A stretch of DNA of 64,000 nucleotides, taken from the NCBI RefSeq assembly GCF_009497655.1, contig NZ_CP023317.1:3997501-4061500 (forward strand). Reading direction: 5' to 3'. Made by a program: the position numbers and the translations under genes. Shown here in pieces: positions 1 through 7,751 of this stretch; positions within the stretch are counted from its first letter, which is position 1; the number at the start of each line of letters is the position of its first letter. Source of the stretch: Priestia megaterium. Its GTDB lineage: Bacteria > Bacillota > Bacilli > Bacillales > Bacillaceae_H. Below the pieces are notes generated by a model, which searched no databases, was not told the origin of the DNA, and saw only the letters and a program-made list of their open reading frames with translations.

Positions 1-488
1 GCTGCTCCTGAAATAGACGCATTATTGGCTACAACAAACCCAAAAGCACCTGATGTAAATAAAAATTCAATCATTTCTTTACGAGTGGGATTTAGCTTAT
101 GTTGCACTGCAAACAGCGTTCCTGGCACTACCCCTGCAGATCCAGCAGTAGGCGTTGCACAGATTGTACCCATTGCCGCATTTACTTCGTTTGTCGCTAC
201 AGCTTTGCTAACTGCATCTAAAATTAAATTTCCAGATAAAGATTTTCCGCTTTGAATATAGTTTTGAAGCAGCACTGCATCCCCGCCTGTTAAACCTGTA
301 ACAGACTGTACCCCTTTTAAACCGCGTTCAACCGCTTCTTCCATAACCGTTAAGTTCCGGTCCATTTTTTCCATGATTTCTTCACGAGTAACTCCCGTGA
401 TATCTATTTCCTGTTGAATCATAATCTCTGCAATTTTTACATTTTGACTTTCTGCTAATTCTACTAGTTCTGCTACATTTCGAAACAT
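1..488 (-). CDS. sdaAA: L-serine dehydratase, iron-sulfur-dependent, alpha subunit (N-terminal part)
   Basis: Catalytic alpha subunit of the [4Fe-4S] L-serine dehydratase, which deaminates serine to pyruvate and ammonia. Only the first 162 codons lie in the window; the rest runs off the left edge. The ATG at 488 follows a GGAGG Shine-Dalgarno. The protein begins MFRNVAELVELAES and contains the family stretch GLTGGDAVLLQNY and the glycine-rich part MGTICATPTAGSAG. The cysteine ligands expected nearer the C terminus are outside the window. It lies 79 bp downstream of sdaAB, the usual beta-then-alpha order, and is very likely co-transcribed with it. Confidence 0.95.
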   Translation of the reverse strand, partial: MFRNVAELVELAESQNVKIAEIMIQQEIDITGVTREEIMEKMDRNLTVMEEAVERGLKGVQSVTGLTGGDAVLLQNYIQSGKSLSGNLILDAVSKAVATNEVNAAMGTICATPTAGSAGVVPGTLFAVQHKLNPTRKEMIEFLFTSGAFGFVVANNASISGA

Positions 489-567
489 AGTAACCTCCGC
501 TATTATTCTGTCTTATTTTCACTTTAGAACCATATATAATTATTCGATTTATTCTCCCAGGCCTTTC

Positions 568-1230
568 CTATTCAACCATTCTTGTTACTTGAATAATGTG
601 AGGCAATGTTTTTAACTCTTCAATTACATCATCTTCAATATTCGTATCCATTTCAATTGCCATAAGCGCTACTTCGCCGCGCTCTTTGCGAGATACTTCC
701 ATATGTCCGATATTAATTGAATGTTTCATCAAAATATTTGTAACGGTCGCAATGGCACCAAATCGATCATTATGCACAACGAGAATAGCTGGATTCATGC
801 CTGATAAATTTAATTCAAATCCGTTAAGCTCCGTAATTTGAATTTTTCCTCCGCCAATTGAAATTCCAACAACTTCAATTTCCTTTAATCCGTCGCTCAT
901 TTTGATGCGAGCAGTATTCGGATGGTCTGTGATTGCCGCTTCCTCAACAAATGTGACGTCAATTCCTTCTTTTTTAGCCAAGTCCAAAGACTCCGGAATA
1001 CGCTGATCGAATGTATCAAAATCTAAAATACCGCCAATCAACGCTACGTCTGTTCCGTGCCCTTTATACGTTTGAGCAAAAGAACCGTACAATGAAACCA
1101 CAACTTTTGTGGGCTGCTTACCAAAGAGTGTTCGGGCAACGCGTCCAATACGCGCTGCACCAGCCGTATGTGAACTAGATGGTCCAATCATTACCGGACC
1201 AATAATATCAAAGACAGATTTATATTTCAT
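568..1230 (-). CDS. sdaAB: L-serine dehydratase, iron-sulfur-dependent, beta subunit
   Basis: Beta subunit (220 aa, normal length) of the two-subunit serine dehydratase. The N-terminal half is the SDH_beta domain, with the signature GPSSSHTAGAARIGRVAR at about residues 17-34. The C-terminal part, from about 148, is an ACT domain (AILVVHNDRFGAIATVTNIL); ACT domains usually bind amino acids, so allosteric sensing of serine is likely by family but not shown here. GGGGG lies 9 nt before the ATG. sdaAA follows. Upstream, a hairpin terminator separates it from the PTS-IIC-like gene, so sdaAB-sdaAA should have its own promoter in 1231-1360, which I could not define. Confidence 0.95.
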   Translation of the reverse strand: MKYKSVFDIIGPVMIGPSSSHTAGAARIGRVARTLFGKQPTKVVVSLYGSFAQTYKGHGTDVALIGGILDFDTFDQRIPESLDLAKKEGIDVTFVEEAAITDHPNTARIKMSDGLKEIEVVGISIGGGKIQITELNGFELNLSGMNPAILVVHNDRFGAIATVTNILMKHSINIGHMEVSRKERGEVALMAIEMDTNIEDDVIEELKTLPHIIQVTRMVE

Positions 1231-1360
1231 AAGGATTTTCCCCCTGCTATTTAGACATTGTTATTACTTATATGTTACTTGAGCTTTTGACTTTTTGGAA
1301 GCTTTGTTTCACGCTCTTAAAAAATTTAAAAATTCTCATTTTTGTTAGAGATTCACGCAC

Positions 1361-1414
1361 AAAAAAAGCGGTGTATTTATCCATAAAAATAGGATAAGCA
1401 CACCGTTTTTTTTG
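1361..1414. terminator. Hairpin terminator downstream of the PTS-IIC-like gene
   Basis: A stem with outer arms CGGTG/CACCG and inner arms TTATCC/GGATAA, flanked by seven A on the left and eight T on the right of the plus strand. It can therefore terminate in either direction. Its job here is to end minus-strand transcription from the gene at 1443-2471. Confidence 0.8.
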
Positions 1415-1442
1415 CTATGTTATGCAGGAAAAGATGAATTAC

Positions 1443-2471
1443 TTACGCTGCTTCTTGCTCTGAAGCTACATCGTCTACTGTTTTAATTTTAAAGTTTTTA
1501 AAAACAACTGAACCTATAAACCCAGCTAATGCTCCCGCTAGTGCACAAAGTACTGCACAAATTGTGACCTTCATAGGGTCATTAAACCCAAACATCACTG
1601 CAAGTCCTGCGATTGGCGTTGCCGTGCCTGCAGCATCATTTACTAATCCGAACAGAGCCACAACTACACCCGCTAGCGCCCCTCCAACAAAGTTGGTAAT
1701 GTAAATAGGAATTGGATTGGCTGAAATAATATTCGCTTGTGTTAAAGGTTCAACTGCAACTGAAATGGTTGTACGACGATCCCCAATTTTTAATCGATCA
1801 AACAGCACATAGTTCATGAAAGAAGAACCAAATACAGCAAGAGCTCCAATCGCCATAGGCAATCCCGTTAACCCTAGCATAGCCGTTAAAGCCATTGAGC
1901 TAAGCGGAGCCGTTGCTACTACTGTAATAACTCCCCCTAAAATAATTCCCATCAAAATAGGGCTAGCACTTGTTGTATCTTTAATAATTCCTCCAATATT
2001 TAAAAGCGTCGCATCTACAATAGGTGAGAATGCATTACCAATTAATCTTGTTAAAGGTGCTGCAATTAAGATATTGCCTAATAAGTCTAGACCAGCAGGT
2101 GCCTTTTTCTCAATAAATTTCACTACAAATGCCATGAGGTATCCCGCAAAAAATCCAGGGAGCAAGCCTAGTCCTGAACACACCACGCCCATCATAAGAG
2201 CATATACAGGAGATACTCCTAACGCCAAAGCAACTAGTGCAGCTGCTGCAACTCCTCCCATTCCTCCTGCAGCCTTTCCAACTTCACCTAAGAATGAAAT
2301 ACCTAGTAAATCTCCTCCTACATATGACTGAAAGGCCTCTACGAGAAACGCAGCCACCGCTCCGCTTGCCAGAGCCCCCATTGCTTTCATGCCATAAGGT
2401 GCCTTGTTGCTAAACAACCAAAATAAAAATAAAACTAATAATAATAAACCTGTTCCTTTTAAAATATCCAC
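1443..2471 (-). CDS. PTS EIIC-like membrane protein (PfoR/PTS_EIIC_2 family)
   Basis: Polytopic membrane protein of 342 aa, rich in Gly/Ala/Leu, with about 8-10 hydrophobic segments. It resembles the PTS_EIIC_2 family that includes Clostridium perfringens PfoR, so a transport or regulatory role is possible; the substrate is unknown. No IIA or IIB domain or partner lies nearby. The open frame extends to an ATG at 2504, but neither that ATG nor one at 2489 has a good ribosome site. A GTG at 2471 (protein start VDILKGTGLLLLVL) is preceded by GAGGAGAGG at 5-nt spacing and is the better start. It is inserted between fakA and sdaAB, adjacent in B. subtilis, and bracketed by terminators, so it is its own unit. 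A link to serine metabolism is only a guess from position. Confidence 0.7.
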   Translation of the reverse strand: MDILKGTGLLLLVLFLFWLFSNKAPYGMKAMGALASGAVAAFLVEAFQSYVGGDLLGISFLGEVGKAAGGMGGVAAAALVALALGVSPVYALMMGVVCSGLGLLPGFFAGYLMAFVVKFIEKKAPAGLDLLGNILIAAPLTRLIGNAFSPIVDATLLNIGGIIKDTTSASPILMGIILGGVITVVATAPLSSMALTAMLGLTGLPMAIGALAVFGSSFMNYVLFDRLKIGDRRTTISVAVEPLTQANIISANPIPIYITNFVGGALAGVVVALFGLVNDAAGTATPIAGLAVMFGFNDPMKVTICAVLCALAGALAGFIGSVVFKNFKIKTVDDVASEQEAA

Positions 2472-2628
2472 TGTTGCCTCTCCTCTCATGCTGTTTTCTT
2501 TCACATTTGACTCAATCAGTTTTCAAAACTACCATACAAACGGGTTCTTTTCAACTAATATACCTAATATGCCGAACGATTACAACATGTAAAAATAAAA
2601 TAGTTCGTATTTAACTTAAAAAACACAA

Positions 2629-2665
2629 AAAAGAAGCGCCCCTTGAGAGGAGTGCTTCTTTTTTT
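2629..2665. terminator. Terminator downstream of fakA
   Basis: Arms AAGAAGC and GCTTCTT, extended by a partly mismatched C-rich/G-rich inner stem, sit immediately after the fakA stop. A-rich sequence on the left and a T7 run on the right allow termination in both directions. Confidence 0.8.
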
Positions 2666-2666
2666 G

Positions 2667-4334
2667 TTATTCAATTGCAAAAATGTAAGAATATAAAGGT
2701 TGATCTCCTTTATGAAGCTCTACCTCAACTTCTTCAAACGTTTCTTCTACAAACGATGTTAGCGCTTCAGCTTCATCGTCTGAGACATCCTCTCCTTGAA
2801 GAATCGTAAGGATTTCCGCTTCGTCATCAATCATATAAGTCAATAGCTTTTTCGCTGCTTCTAATTTCTCTGAATCTTTTACGACGATTTTCTTTTCGGC
2901 AATACCCATAAAATCGCCTTTAGCTAATTCAAGGCCATCAATATTTGTATCGCGAACTGCATACGTTACTTGCCCTGTTTTTACGTGCTGCAGAGCTTCT
3001 GTCATTGCTTCCTCGTTTTCTTTTAAGCTTTGCTGAGGATTAAATGATAGCAGCGCTGTCATTCCTTGAGGAACCGTTTTAGACGGGACAACCGAAACGT
3101 GACTGCCCGCAACAGCAGCCGCTTGGTTAGCAGCCATTACAATATTTCCGTTATTAGGTAAAATAAGTACCTGTTCTGCATTTGTTTCTTCAATCGCTTT
3201 GACAATATCCTCCGTACTTGGATTCATTGTTTGTCCGCCTTCAATGACAACCGTTGCCCCAAGGCTCTTGAACAATTCAGCAATTCCTTTTCCCATTGAT
3301 ACAGTAACAATGCCAAAGGGCTGTTTTTCAGCCTTTTTTACTGCAGGCTTTTCTTCATCTGAAACAATGCTGCTATGCTGTTCTCTCATGTTTTCAATCT
3401 TCATTTTAATTAAACTTCCATATTGCTGCCCGTAGTTTAACACTTCTCCAGGATGCTCGGCGTGAATATGAACTTTCACGATTTCATCATCAGATACTAC
3501 AAGCAATGAGTCGCCCCATTTACTTAAGTCTTGACGAAACGTTTCTTCAGAAAATGTTTTAGCTGCAGGCTTATCCTCTTCCAGCCTTACCATAAATTCT
3601 GTACAATAGCCAAATTCAATATCTTCTGTATTCATATGGCTTTGCGCATGCTTATGATGCTCAGCATTTACGAGTTCATTCATCGAAGGAGCTGACATGG
3701 GTACACCCGGAAGTTTTTCACCTTTTAATTCAGCTAAAAACCCTTCATAAATTAAAACAAGCCCTTGACCTCCGCTATCCACTACGCCTACTTCTTTTAA
3801 CACGGGTAAAAGATCTGGCGTGCGATTTAACGAAGCATTAGCTTCCTTAAGTACTTCTTCCATGAACAGAATCATATCAGATTGCTTTTTAGCAGCAGCA
3901 GCTGCTTTTTTAGCAGTATCCTTAGCTACTGTTAAAATGGTTCCTTCAATTGGTTTCATAACAGCTTTATAAGCAGTTTCTACACCAAGCTCAAGAGCTT
4001 CAGCAAACTCAACTGTTGTAATCGCTGACTTTTGCTCAACCGATTTCGCAAAACCGCGGAATAATTGAGATAAAATAACTCCTGAATTACCGCGCGCGCC
4101 CATCAATAAGCCCTTAGACAAAGCTTGACTCACTTGGCCGATGTGATCAGATAGTTTATTTTTTACTTCTTTAGCACCAGACGTAATTGATAAGTTCATA
4201 TTTGTTCCAGTATCGCCATCTGGCACAGGAAAAACGTTCAGTGCATCTACATAGTCTGCATTGTTAGATAGATGCTGGGCTCCTTGAAGCACCATTTCTC
4301 TAAACCGCTTTCCGTCCAACGTTGTCATTGACAC
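2667..4334 (-). CDS. fakA: Fatty acid kinase catalytic subunit FakA (YloV; DAK2/DegV-like)
   Basis: ATP-binding subunit (555 aa) of the FakA/FakB fatty acid kinase, which phosphorylates exogenous fatty acids held by a FakB (DegV) partner so they can enter phospholipid synthesis. The N-terminal DAK2 kinase domain (about 1-200) carries the nucleotide and Mg motif PVPDGDTGTNM at 36-46 and GARGNSGVILSQ near 79-90. A middle region and a C-terminal DegV-like region follow. The start is a GTG at 4334, seven nt after AAGGAGG; an in-frame ATG two codons on is further from the ribosome site. yloU lies 16 nt upstream, the usual yloU-yloV pair. No FakB gene is visible in the window. Confidence 0.93.
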   Translation of the reverse strand: MSMTTLDGKRFREMVLQGAQHLSNNADYVDALNVFPVPDGDTGTNMNLSITSGAKEVKNKLSDHIGQVSQALSKGLLMGARGNSGVILSQLFRGFAKSVEQKSAITTVEFAEALELGVETAYKAVMKPIEGTILTVAKDTAKKAAAAAKKQSDMILFMEEVLKEANASLNRTPDLLPVLKEVGVVDSGGQGLVLIYEGFLAELKGEKLPGVPMSAPSMNELVNAEHHKHAQSHMNTEDIEFGYCTEFMVRLEEDKPAAKTFSEETFRQDLSKWGDSLLVVSDDEIVKVHIHAEHPGEVLNYGQQYGSLIKMKIENMREQHSSIVSDEEKPAVKKAEKQPFGIVTVSMGKGIAELFKSLGATVVIEGGQTMNPSTEDIVKAIEETNAEQVLILPNNGNIVMAANQAAAVAGSHVSVVPSKTVPQGMTALLSFNPQQSLKENEEAMTEALQHVKTGQVTYAVRDTNIDGLELAKGDFMGIAEKKIVVKDSEKLEAAKKLLTYMIDDEAEILTILQGEDVSDDEAEALTSFVEETFEEVEVELHKGDQPLYSYIFAIE

Positions 4335-4350
4335 GAATCTTCCTCCTTAA

Positions 4351-4713
4351 TTAAACGTTCGTTACACGAACACCCTGCACATAAATATTTACTGAATCAA
4401 CCGTTAAACCAACCGTTTGTTCCAGCGTGTATTTTACTTTTGTTTGCACATTATGAGCAATTTCAGAAATTTTTGTTCCATAGCTTACGATAATGTACAT
4501 GTCGATATGTACGTCATCCTCTTCTTGTCTTACTACAATACCTCGTGTAAAGTTTTCTTTGCGAAGAATTTCTGTAAGACCATCTTTAAGCTGATTTTTT
4601 GAAGCCATTCCGACAATCCCGTAACAATCAACAGCTGCTCCTCCAGCAATTGTTGCAATTACATCTGTAGAGATATCAATTTGACCATACTTCGTTTTCA
4701 TTTCGATGGACAT
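4351..4713 (-). CDS. yloU: Asp23/Gls24-family protein YloU
   Basis: Small cytoplasmic protein (120 aa) of the Asp23/Gls24 (DUF322) envelope-stress family; exact role unknown. The domain covers most of the protein, with the typical core DVIATIAGGAAVDCYGIVGMAS and GTKISEIAHNVQ. The frame is open to 4737, but the ATG at 4713 has AAAGGGG at good spacing and gives the 120-aa length I recall for B. subtilis YloU. It is the first gene of the yloU-fakA pair and diverges from rpmB. Confidence 0.9.
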   Translation of the reverse strand: MSIEMKTKYGQIDISTDVIATIAGGAAVDCYGIVGMASKNQLKDGLTEILRKENFTRGIVVRQEEDDVHIDMYIIVSYGTKISEIAHNVQTKVKYTLEQTVGLTVDSVNIYVQGVRVTNV

Positions 4714-4940
4714 ACTCGTTCCCCTTTCTACTTTCATAGGTTATAAATATTCTACTATAATCAATCTCGTTTTAAAAGAGGCGTCCAGCTTGTCCCTTTT
4801 AAAGATGACAGTATTGGGTATCAACTTGTCTTAAAATAAGTAATTGCCCAAGTTATACCTATTTCTACTCTCTATATTATTGAACATAGATTCATTTTAT
4901 ATGTCAAGGAAAATTTCTTGAAAGCTTTTCTCCAGAACTA

Positions 4941-4969
4941 TTGCATTCTCTTTAAGGCTGTGATAAATT
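4941..4969 (+). promoter_or_regulatory. Candidate sigma-A promoter of rpmB
   Basis: TTGCAT (4941-4946), a 17-nt spacer and TAAATT (4964-4969), with a TG one base before the -10 (extended -10). It lies about 60 bp before the rpmB start. No other good plus-strand promoter was found in the 290-bp yloU-rpmB interval. Confidence 0.5.
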
Positions 4970-5027
4970 AATATAGTATTTCTCAAAACAGAATTGAGTA
5001 GTTTTTTTGGTGTTAGGAGGGAAAATC

Positions 5028-5216
5028 ATGGCACGCAAATGTGTAGTAACTGGTAGAAAAGCTCGTTCAGGTAACGCACGTTCTCACGCAATGAACGCTA
5101 CTAAGCGTAAATGGGGTGCTAACGTTCAAAAAGTACGTATCTTAGTGAACGGTAAACCAAAACGTGTGTACGTTTCAGCTAGAGCCCTTAAGTCTGGTAA
5201 AGTTCAACGCGTTTAA
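5028..5216 (+). CDS. rpmB: 50S ribosomal protein L28
   Basis: L28 (bL28), 62 aa, the usual length for Bacillus. It begins [11 protein letters not shown] and contains the family stretch [19 protein letters not shown]. The ATG at 5028 follows TTAGGAGGG; an upstream in-frame ATG at 5007 lacks a site. Only one cysteine (C5) is present, so this is the zinc-independent form without paired CxxC ligands. It is transcribed alone, opposite to spoVM and yloU, and ends at a shared hairpin. Confidence 0.97.
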   Translation: MARKCVVTGRKARSGNARSHAMNATKRKWGANVQKVRILVNGKPKRVYVSARALKSGKVQRV

Positions 5217-5228
5217 TCTTTATAATGA

Positions 5229-5262
5229 AAAAGCACCATATTTTATGGTGCTTCTTTTATTA
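5229..5262. terminator. Bidirectional terminator between rpmB and spoVM
   Basis: A near-perfect stem AGCACCATA/TATGGTGCT with a short T-rich loop, flanked by A5 on the left and CTTTTATT on the right. It sits between the convergent rpmB (plus) and spoVM (minus) and can serve both. Confidence 0.85.
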
Positions 5263-5273
5263 TTCCGGCGTTG

Positions 5274-5354
5274 TTAATCTTTTTTAAACGAATTAAGCAT
5301 GACCTTTACGATCCCACCTAAAAACTTTGGAAGTTTGATTGTATAGAATTTCAT
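5274..5354 (-). CDS. spoVM: Stage V sporulation protein SpoVM
   Basis: A 26-residue amphipathic peptide that recognises the positive curvature of the forespore membrane and anchors the coat ATPase SpoIVA. The peptide starts MKFYTIKLPKFLGG and ends in SFKKD, close to the B. subtilis 26-mer, with the conserved helix-breaking proline at position 9. TTAGGAGGG lies just before the ATG. It is in its conserved place between rpmB and thiN. In B. subtilis it is made in the mother cell under sigma-E; no matching promoter was confidently seen here. Confidence 0.96.
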   Translation of the reverse strand: MKFYTIKLPKFLGGIVKVMLNSFKKD

Positions 5355-5433
5355 ACTGTCCCTCCTAACCGTCTCCACACTTTATCTCCTTTTAAAGAAA
5401 GCCCTATGTCCTGCTCTCATTTTCCATACTTCA

Positions 5434-6081
5434 TCACAAGCAACGTTTATCATTGCTTCTTACCATCATTAATATGCCTTTTGTAAATGAAAAAGTACCT
5501 CTTTGTTGAATAAGTTCATTGCTAATACATAAAGTTGAGCCGAGTTCTACTTCATGCTTATTGAGCGGATATTTGAAACCTTCTAGCGTAAGCTCTTTTA
5601 CACCGCCTGCAAAAGGAACGAATGAAATATAGTGAAACTCCTTTAAACGATCAACATGATAAGTGCCTGGTTCAAACAATTGAATGATATTTTGATTGTC
5701 AATCATTTGTACATTCGCTTTCTTTTTTAAGCCTTTGTACAGGAGCTGAATGCTTCCAAACATGTGGTCAAGTCTTCCACCTGTTGCTCCAAAGATACAA
5801 ATACTGTCCGGTTTTTGCTCTATTGCCCACTCAAAAGCAAGTTCCAAATCAGTTGCATCTTTTTCCGCAGGATACAATTCAACATCTTGTAATGCTTCTC
5901 TCACTAGCTTAAGCTGCGCATTTGTAATGGAATCAAAATCTCCGAATGCTTTCACGGGCAAAATGTCTTGTTGAAGAAGCAGGAATACGCCCCGGTCTAC
6001 TCCTACCCACTTTACATCATTTGATTGGTGCAGGAGTGGCATATGTTCATCCGGTCCCCCTGCTAGAATATGAATTTTCAT
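5434..6081 (-). CDS. thiN: Thiamine pyrophosphokinase
   Basis: ThiN transfers pyrophosphate from ATP to thiamine to make the cofactor thiamine diphosphate. The protein has 215 aa. Visible family motifs are GVDRG (27-31), GDFDS (47-51), EKDATDLE (73-80) and GATGGRLDH (98-106), the last two forming the active site. The C-terminal beta domain binds thiamine. It lies between rpe, from which it is separated by a strong terminator, and spoVM. Confidence 0.95.
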   Translation of the reverse strand: MKIHILAGGPDEHMPLLHQSNDVKWVGVDRGVFLLLQQDILPVKAFGDFDSITNAQLKLVREALQDVELYPAEKDATDLELAFEWAIEQKPDSICIFGATGGRLDHMFGSIQLLYKGLKKKANVQMIDNQNIIQLFEPGTYHVDRLKEFHYISFVPFAGGVKELTLEGFKYPLNKHEVELGSTLCISNELIQQRGTFSFTKGILMMVRSNDKRCL

Positions 6082-6147
6082 TATGTATATGCTCCTTTTC
6101 TATTAAAAAATGAACGAAATAAATATGTTTTCTTTATCCTAAAAGAA

Positions 6148-6193
6148 AAAGCTGCTGTGTACAAGTTCTACCCGTTGTACACAGCAGCTTTTA
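6148..6193 (-). terminator. Strong terminator downstream of rpe
   Basis: Seventeen-base perfect inverted repeat (6148-6164 and 6175-6191) with a 10-nt loop, followed on the minus strand by a T-rich stretch. It starts just after the rpe stop codon and should end the long coaBC-to-rpe transcript. Confidence 0.9.
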
Positions 6194-6197
6194 TTAC

Positions 6198-6854
6198 TTA
6201 CGCTTGAACAGTTGTGCGAATTTGGCTGATTGCGCCAGCTCGATCTTCTTGATTATAAATAGCTGAGCCAGCCACTAAGACATTTGCTCCTGCTTCTACA
6301 CATTTTCTTGCTGTTTCTTCATTAATTCCTCCATCAACCTCTACTTCAATAGAAAGGTGACGGATTTCAATAAGCTGAGAGATTTGCTCAATTTTCGGCA
6401 GTACACTTGGAATGAAGTTTTGTCCTCCAAAGCCTGGGTTCACCGTCATTAATAAAATAAGATCGATATCTTCTAAGATATGCTTTACCACGTCAATTGG
6501 CGTTGCAGGATTTAAAGCAACGCCTGCTTTCATACCGTGCTCTTTGATTAATTGAATGGTGCGGTGCAAATGAGTACACGCTTCAGCATGTACCGTTAAA
6601 ATATCAGCACCTGCCTTTGCAAACATTGGAACGTATTGATCTGGGTTTTCAATCATTAAATGCACATCTAATGGCAGTGTTGTGACAGGGCGTACAGCCT
6701 CAACGATAAGCGGTCCAATTGTAATATTAGGAACAAAATGGCCATCCATAACGTCTATATGGATGTAGTCTGCTCCACCTGCTTCAACTTCACGAATTTC
6801 TTCAGCAAGCTTTGAAAAATTGGCAGATAAAATGGAAGGTGCGATTTTTGTCAT
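6198..6854 (-). CDS. rpe: Ribulose-phosphate 3-epimerase
   Basis: Interconverts ribulose 5-phosphate and xylulose 5-phosphate in the pentose phosphate pathway. The protein is a 218-aa TIM barrel. Motifs: APSILSANF at the N terminus, [16 protein letters not shown] with the metal-binding H and [20 protein letters not shown], and EVDGGIN with the second catalytic Asp. GAGG precedes the ATG. The rsgA stop is 2 nt upstream, so translation is probably coupled. It is the last gene of the coaBC operon. Confidence 0.97.
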   Translation of the reverse strand: MTKIAPSILSANFSKLAEEIREVEAGGADYIHIDVMDGHFVPNITIGPLIVEAVRPVTTLPLDVHLMIENPDQYVPMFAKAGADILTVHAEACTHLHRTIQLIKEHGMKAGVALNPATPIDVVKHILEDIDLILLMTVNPGFGGQNFIPSVLPKIEQISQLIEIRHLSIEVEVDGGINEETARKCVEAGANVLVAGSAIYNQEDRAGAISQIRTTVQA

Positions 6855-6856
6855 TT

Positions 6857-7738
6857 TTAATACCTCGGCTTTCTTTGCTTAATTTCCTCAATAAATTGCA
6901 AGTAATGTTCGTAGCGATAACTCGGAATTTCTTTTTGTTCGTATGCTTCTTTCACCGCACATTTTGGTTCTTTCACATGCAAACAACCTCGAAATTTACA
7001 CTGTTCACTCAAACGCGACATTTCAGGAAAACAATCGGTCAACTCTTCTACTTCTAACGTTAAAAATTCCAGTGAGCTAAAGCCTGGCGTATCAGCTACT
7101 AAACCTTCACCAAACGAAATCAGTTCTACATGACGTGTTGTATGCTTTCCTCTTCCAAGTGACATTGAAATATCATTTGTCTTTAACTCAAGCTCTGGTT
7201 TAAGCGTATTTAGCAGTGAAGATTTACCTACACCTGACTGTCCAGCAATAACCGTTACGCGATCTTCAAATAACGGCTGAATTTGTTCCATGCCTTTTTC
7301 TGTGACTGTCGACGTTAAAATGACCTCATATCCTATTTTACGATATTCTTCGGCATATTGCTCGATTTCTTGCTTTTGTTGCTGTGATAAAAGATCTACT
7401 TTTGAAATACAAATAATAGGTTCAATATGATTAGACTCCACTAACACTAAAAATCGGTTAAGAAGCATTGTACTAAAATCAGGTTCAATCGCTGAAAAAA
7501 CAAGCAGCGCCTGATCAACATTTGAAATTGGGGGACGAACTAATTCATTTTTACGTTCTTTAATTTCAAGTATATATCCTTCAAGCTTATTTTCCGCCTG
7601 AAATACTACATTGTCACCGACTAAAGGCGTTACCTTCTTTTTACGAAAAACACCTCGTCCTCGACATTGCGTTACTTGTCCGTCATGAAGAACATAATAA
7701 AATCCGCTAAGGGATTTAATAATTCTTCCTTCTGGCAT
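6857..7738 (-). CDS. rsgA: Ribosome small-subunit-dependent GTPase RsgA (CpgA/YloQ)
   Basis: Circularly permuted GTPase that checks late maturation of the 30S subunit. The protein has 293 aa from the ATG at 7738, which has GAGG just upstream; the frame is open further but nothing supports an earlier start. Domains: an OB fold (1-about 65), then the G domain in permuted order with SKVD (112-115), P-loop GQSGVGKSS (166-174) and DTPG (216-219), then a zinc-binding C terminus with C247, C252, H254 and C260. It follows prkC by 13 nt; in B. subtilis RsgA/CpgA is a known PrkC substrate. Confidence 0.96.
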   Translation of the reverse strand: MPEGRIIKSLSGFYYVLHDGQVTQCRGRGVFRKKKVTPLVGDNVVFQAENKLEGYILEIKERKNELVRPPISNVDQALLVFSAIEPDFSTMLLNRFLVLVESNHIEPIICISKVDLLSQQQKQEIEQYAEEYRKIGYEVILTSTVTEKGMEQIQPLFEDRVTVIAGQSGVGKSSLLNTLKPELELKTNDISMSLGRGKHTTRHVELISFGEGLVADTPGFSSLEFLTLEVEELTDCFPEMSRLSEQCKFRGCLHVKEPKCAVKEAYEQKEIPSYRYEHYLQFIEEIKQRKPRY

Positions 7739-7751
7739 AACCTCACTCCTA

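Noticed and set aside
1816-2331. 171-codon plus-strand open frame opposite the PTS-IIC-like gene
   Set aside because: Antisense shadow of a GC-richer membrane-protein gene; no ribosome site and no recognisable family.
5441-5461. AAGCAA/TTGCTT hairpin at the thiN stop as a terminator
   Set aside because: Short stem with a 9-nt loop and no T run; termination of this unit is better explained by the hairpin after spoVM.
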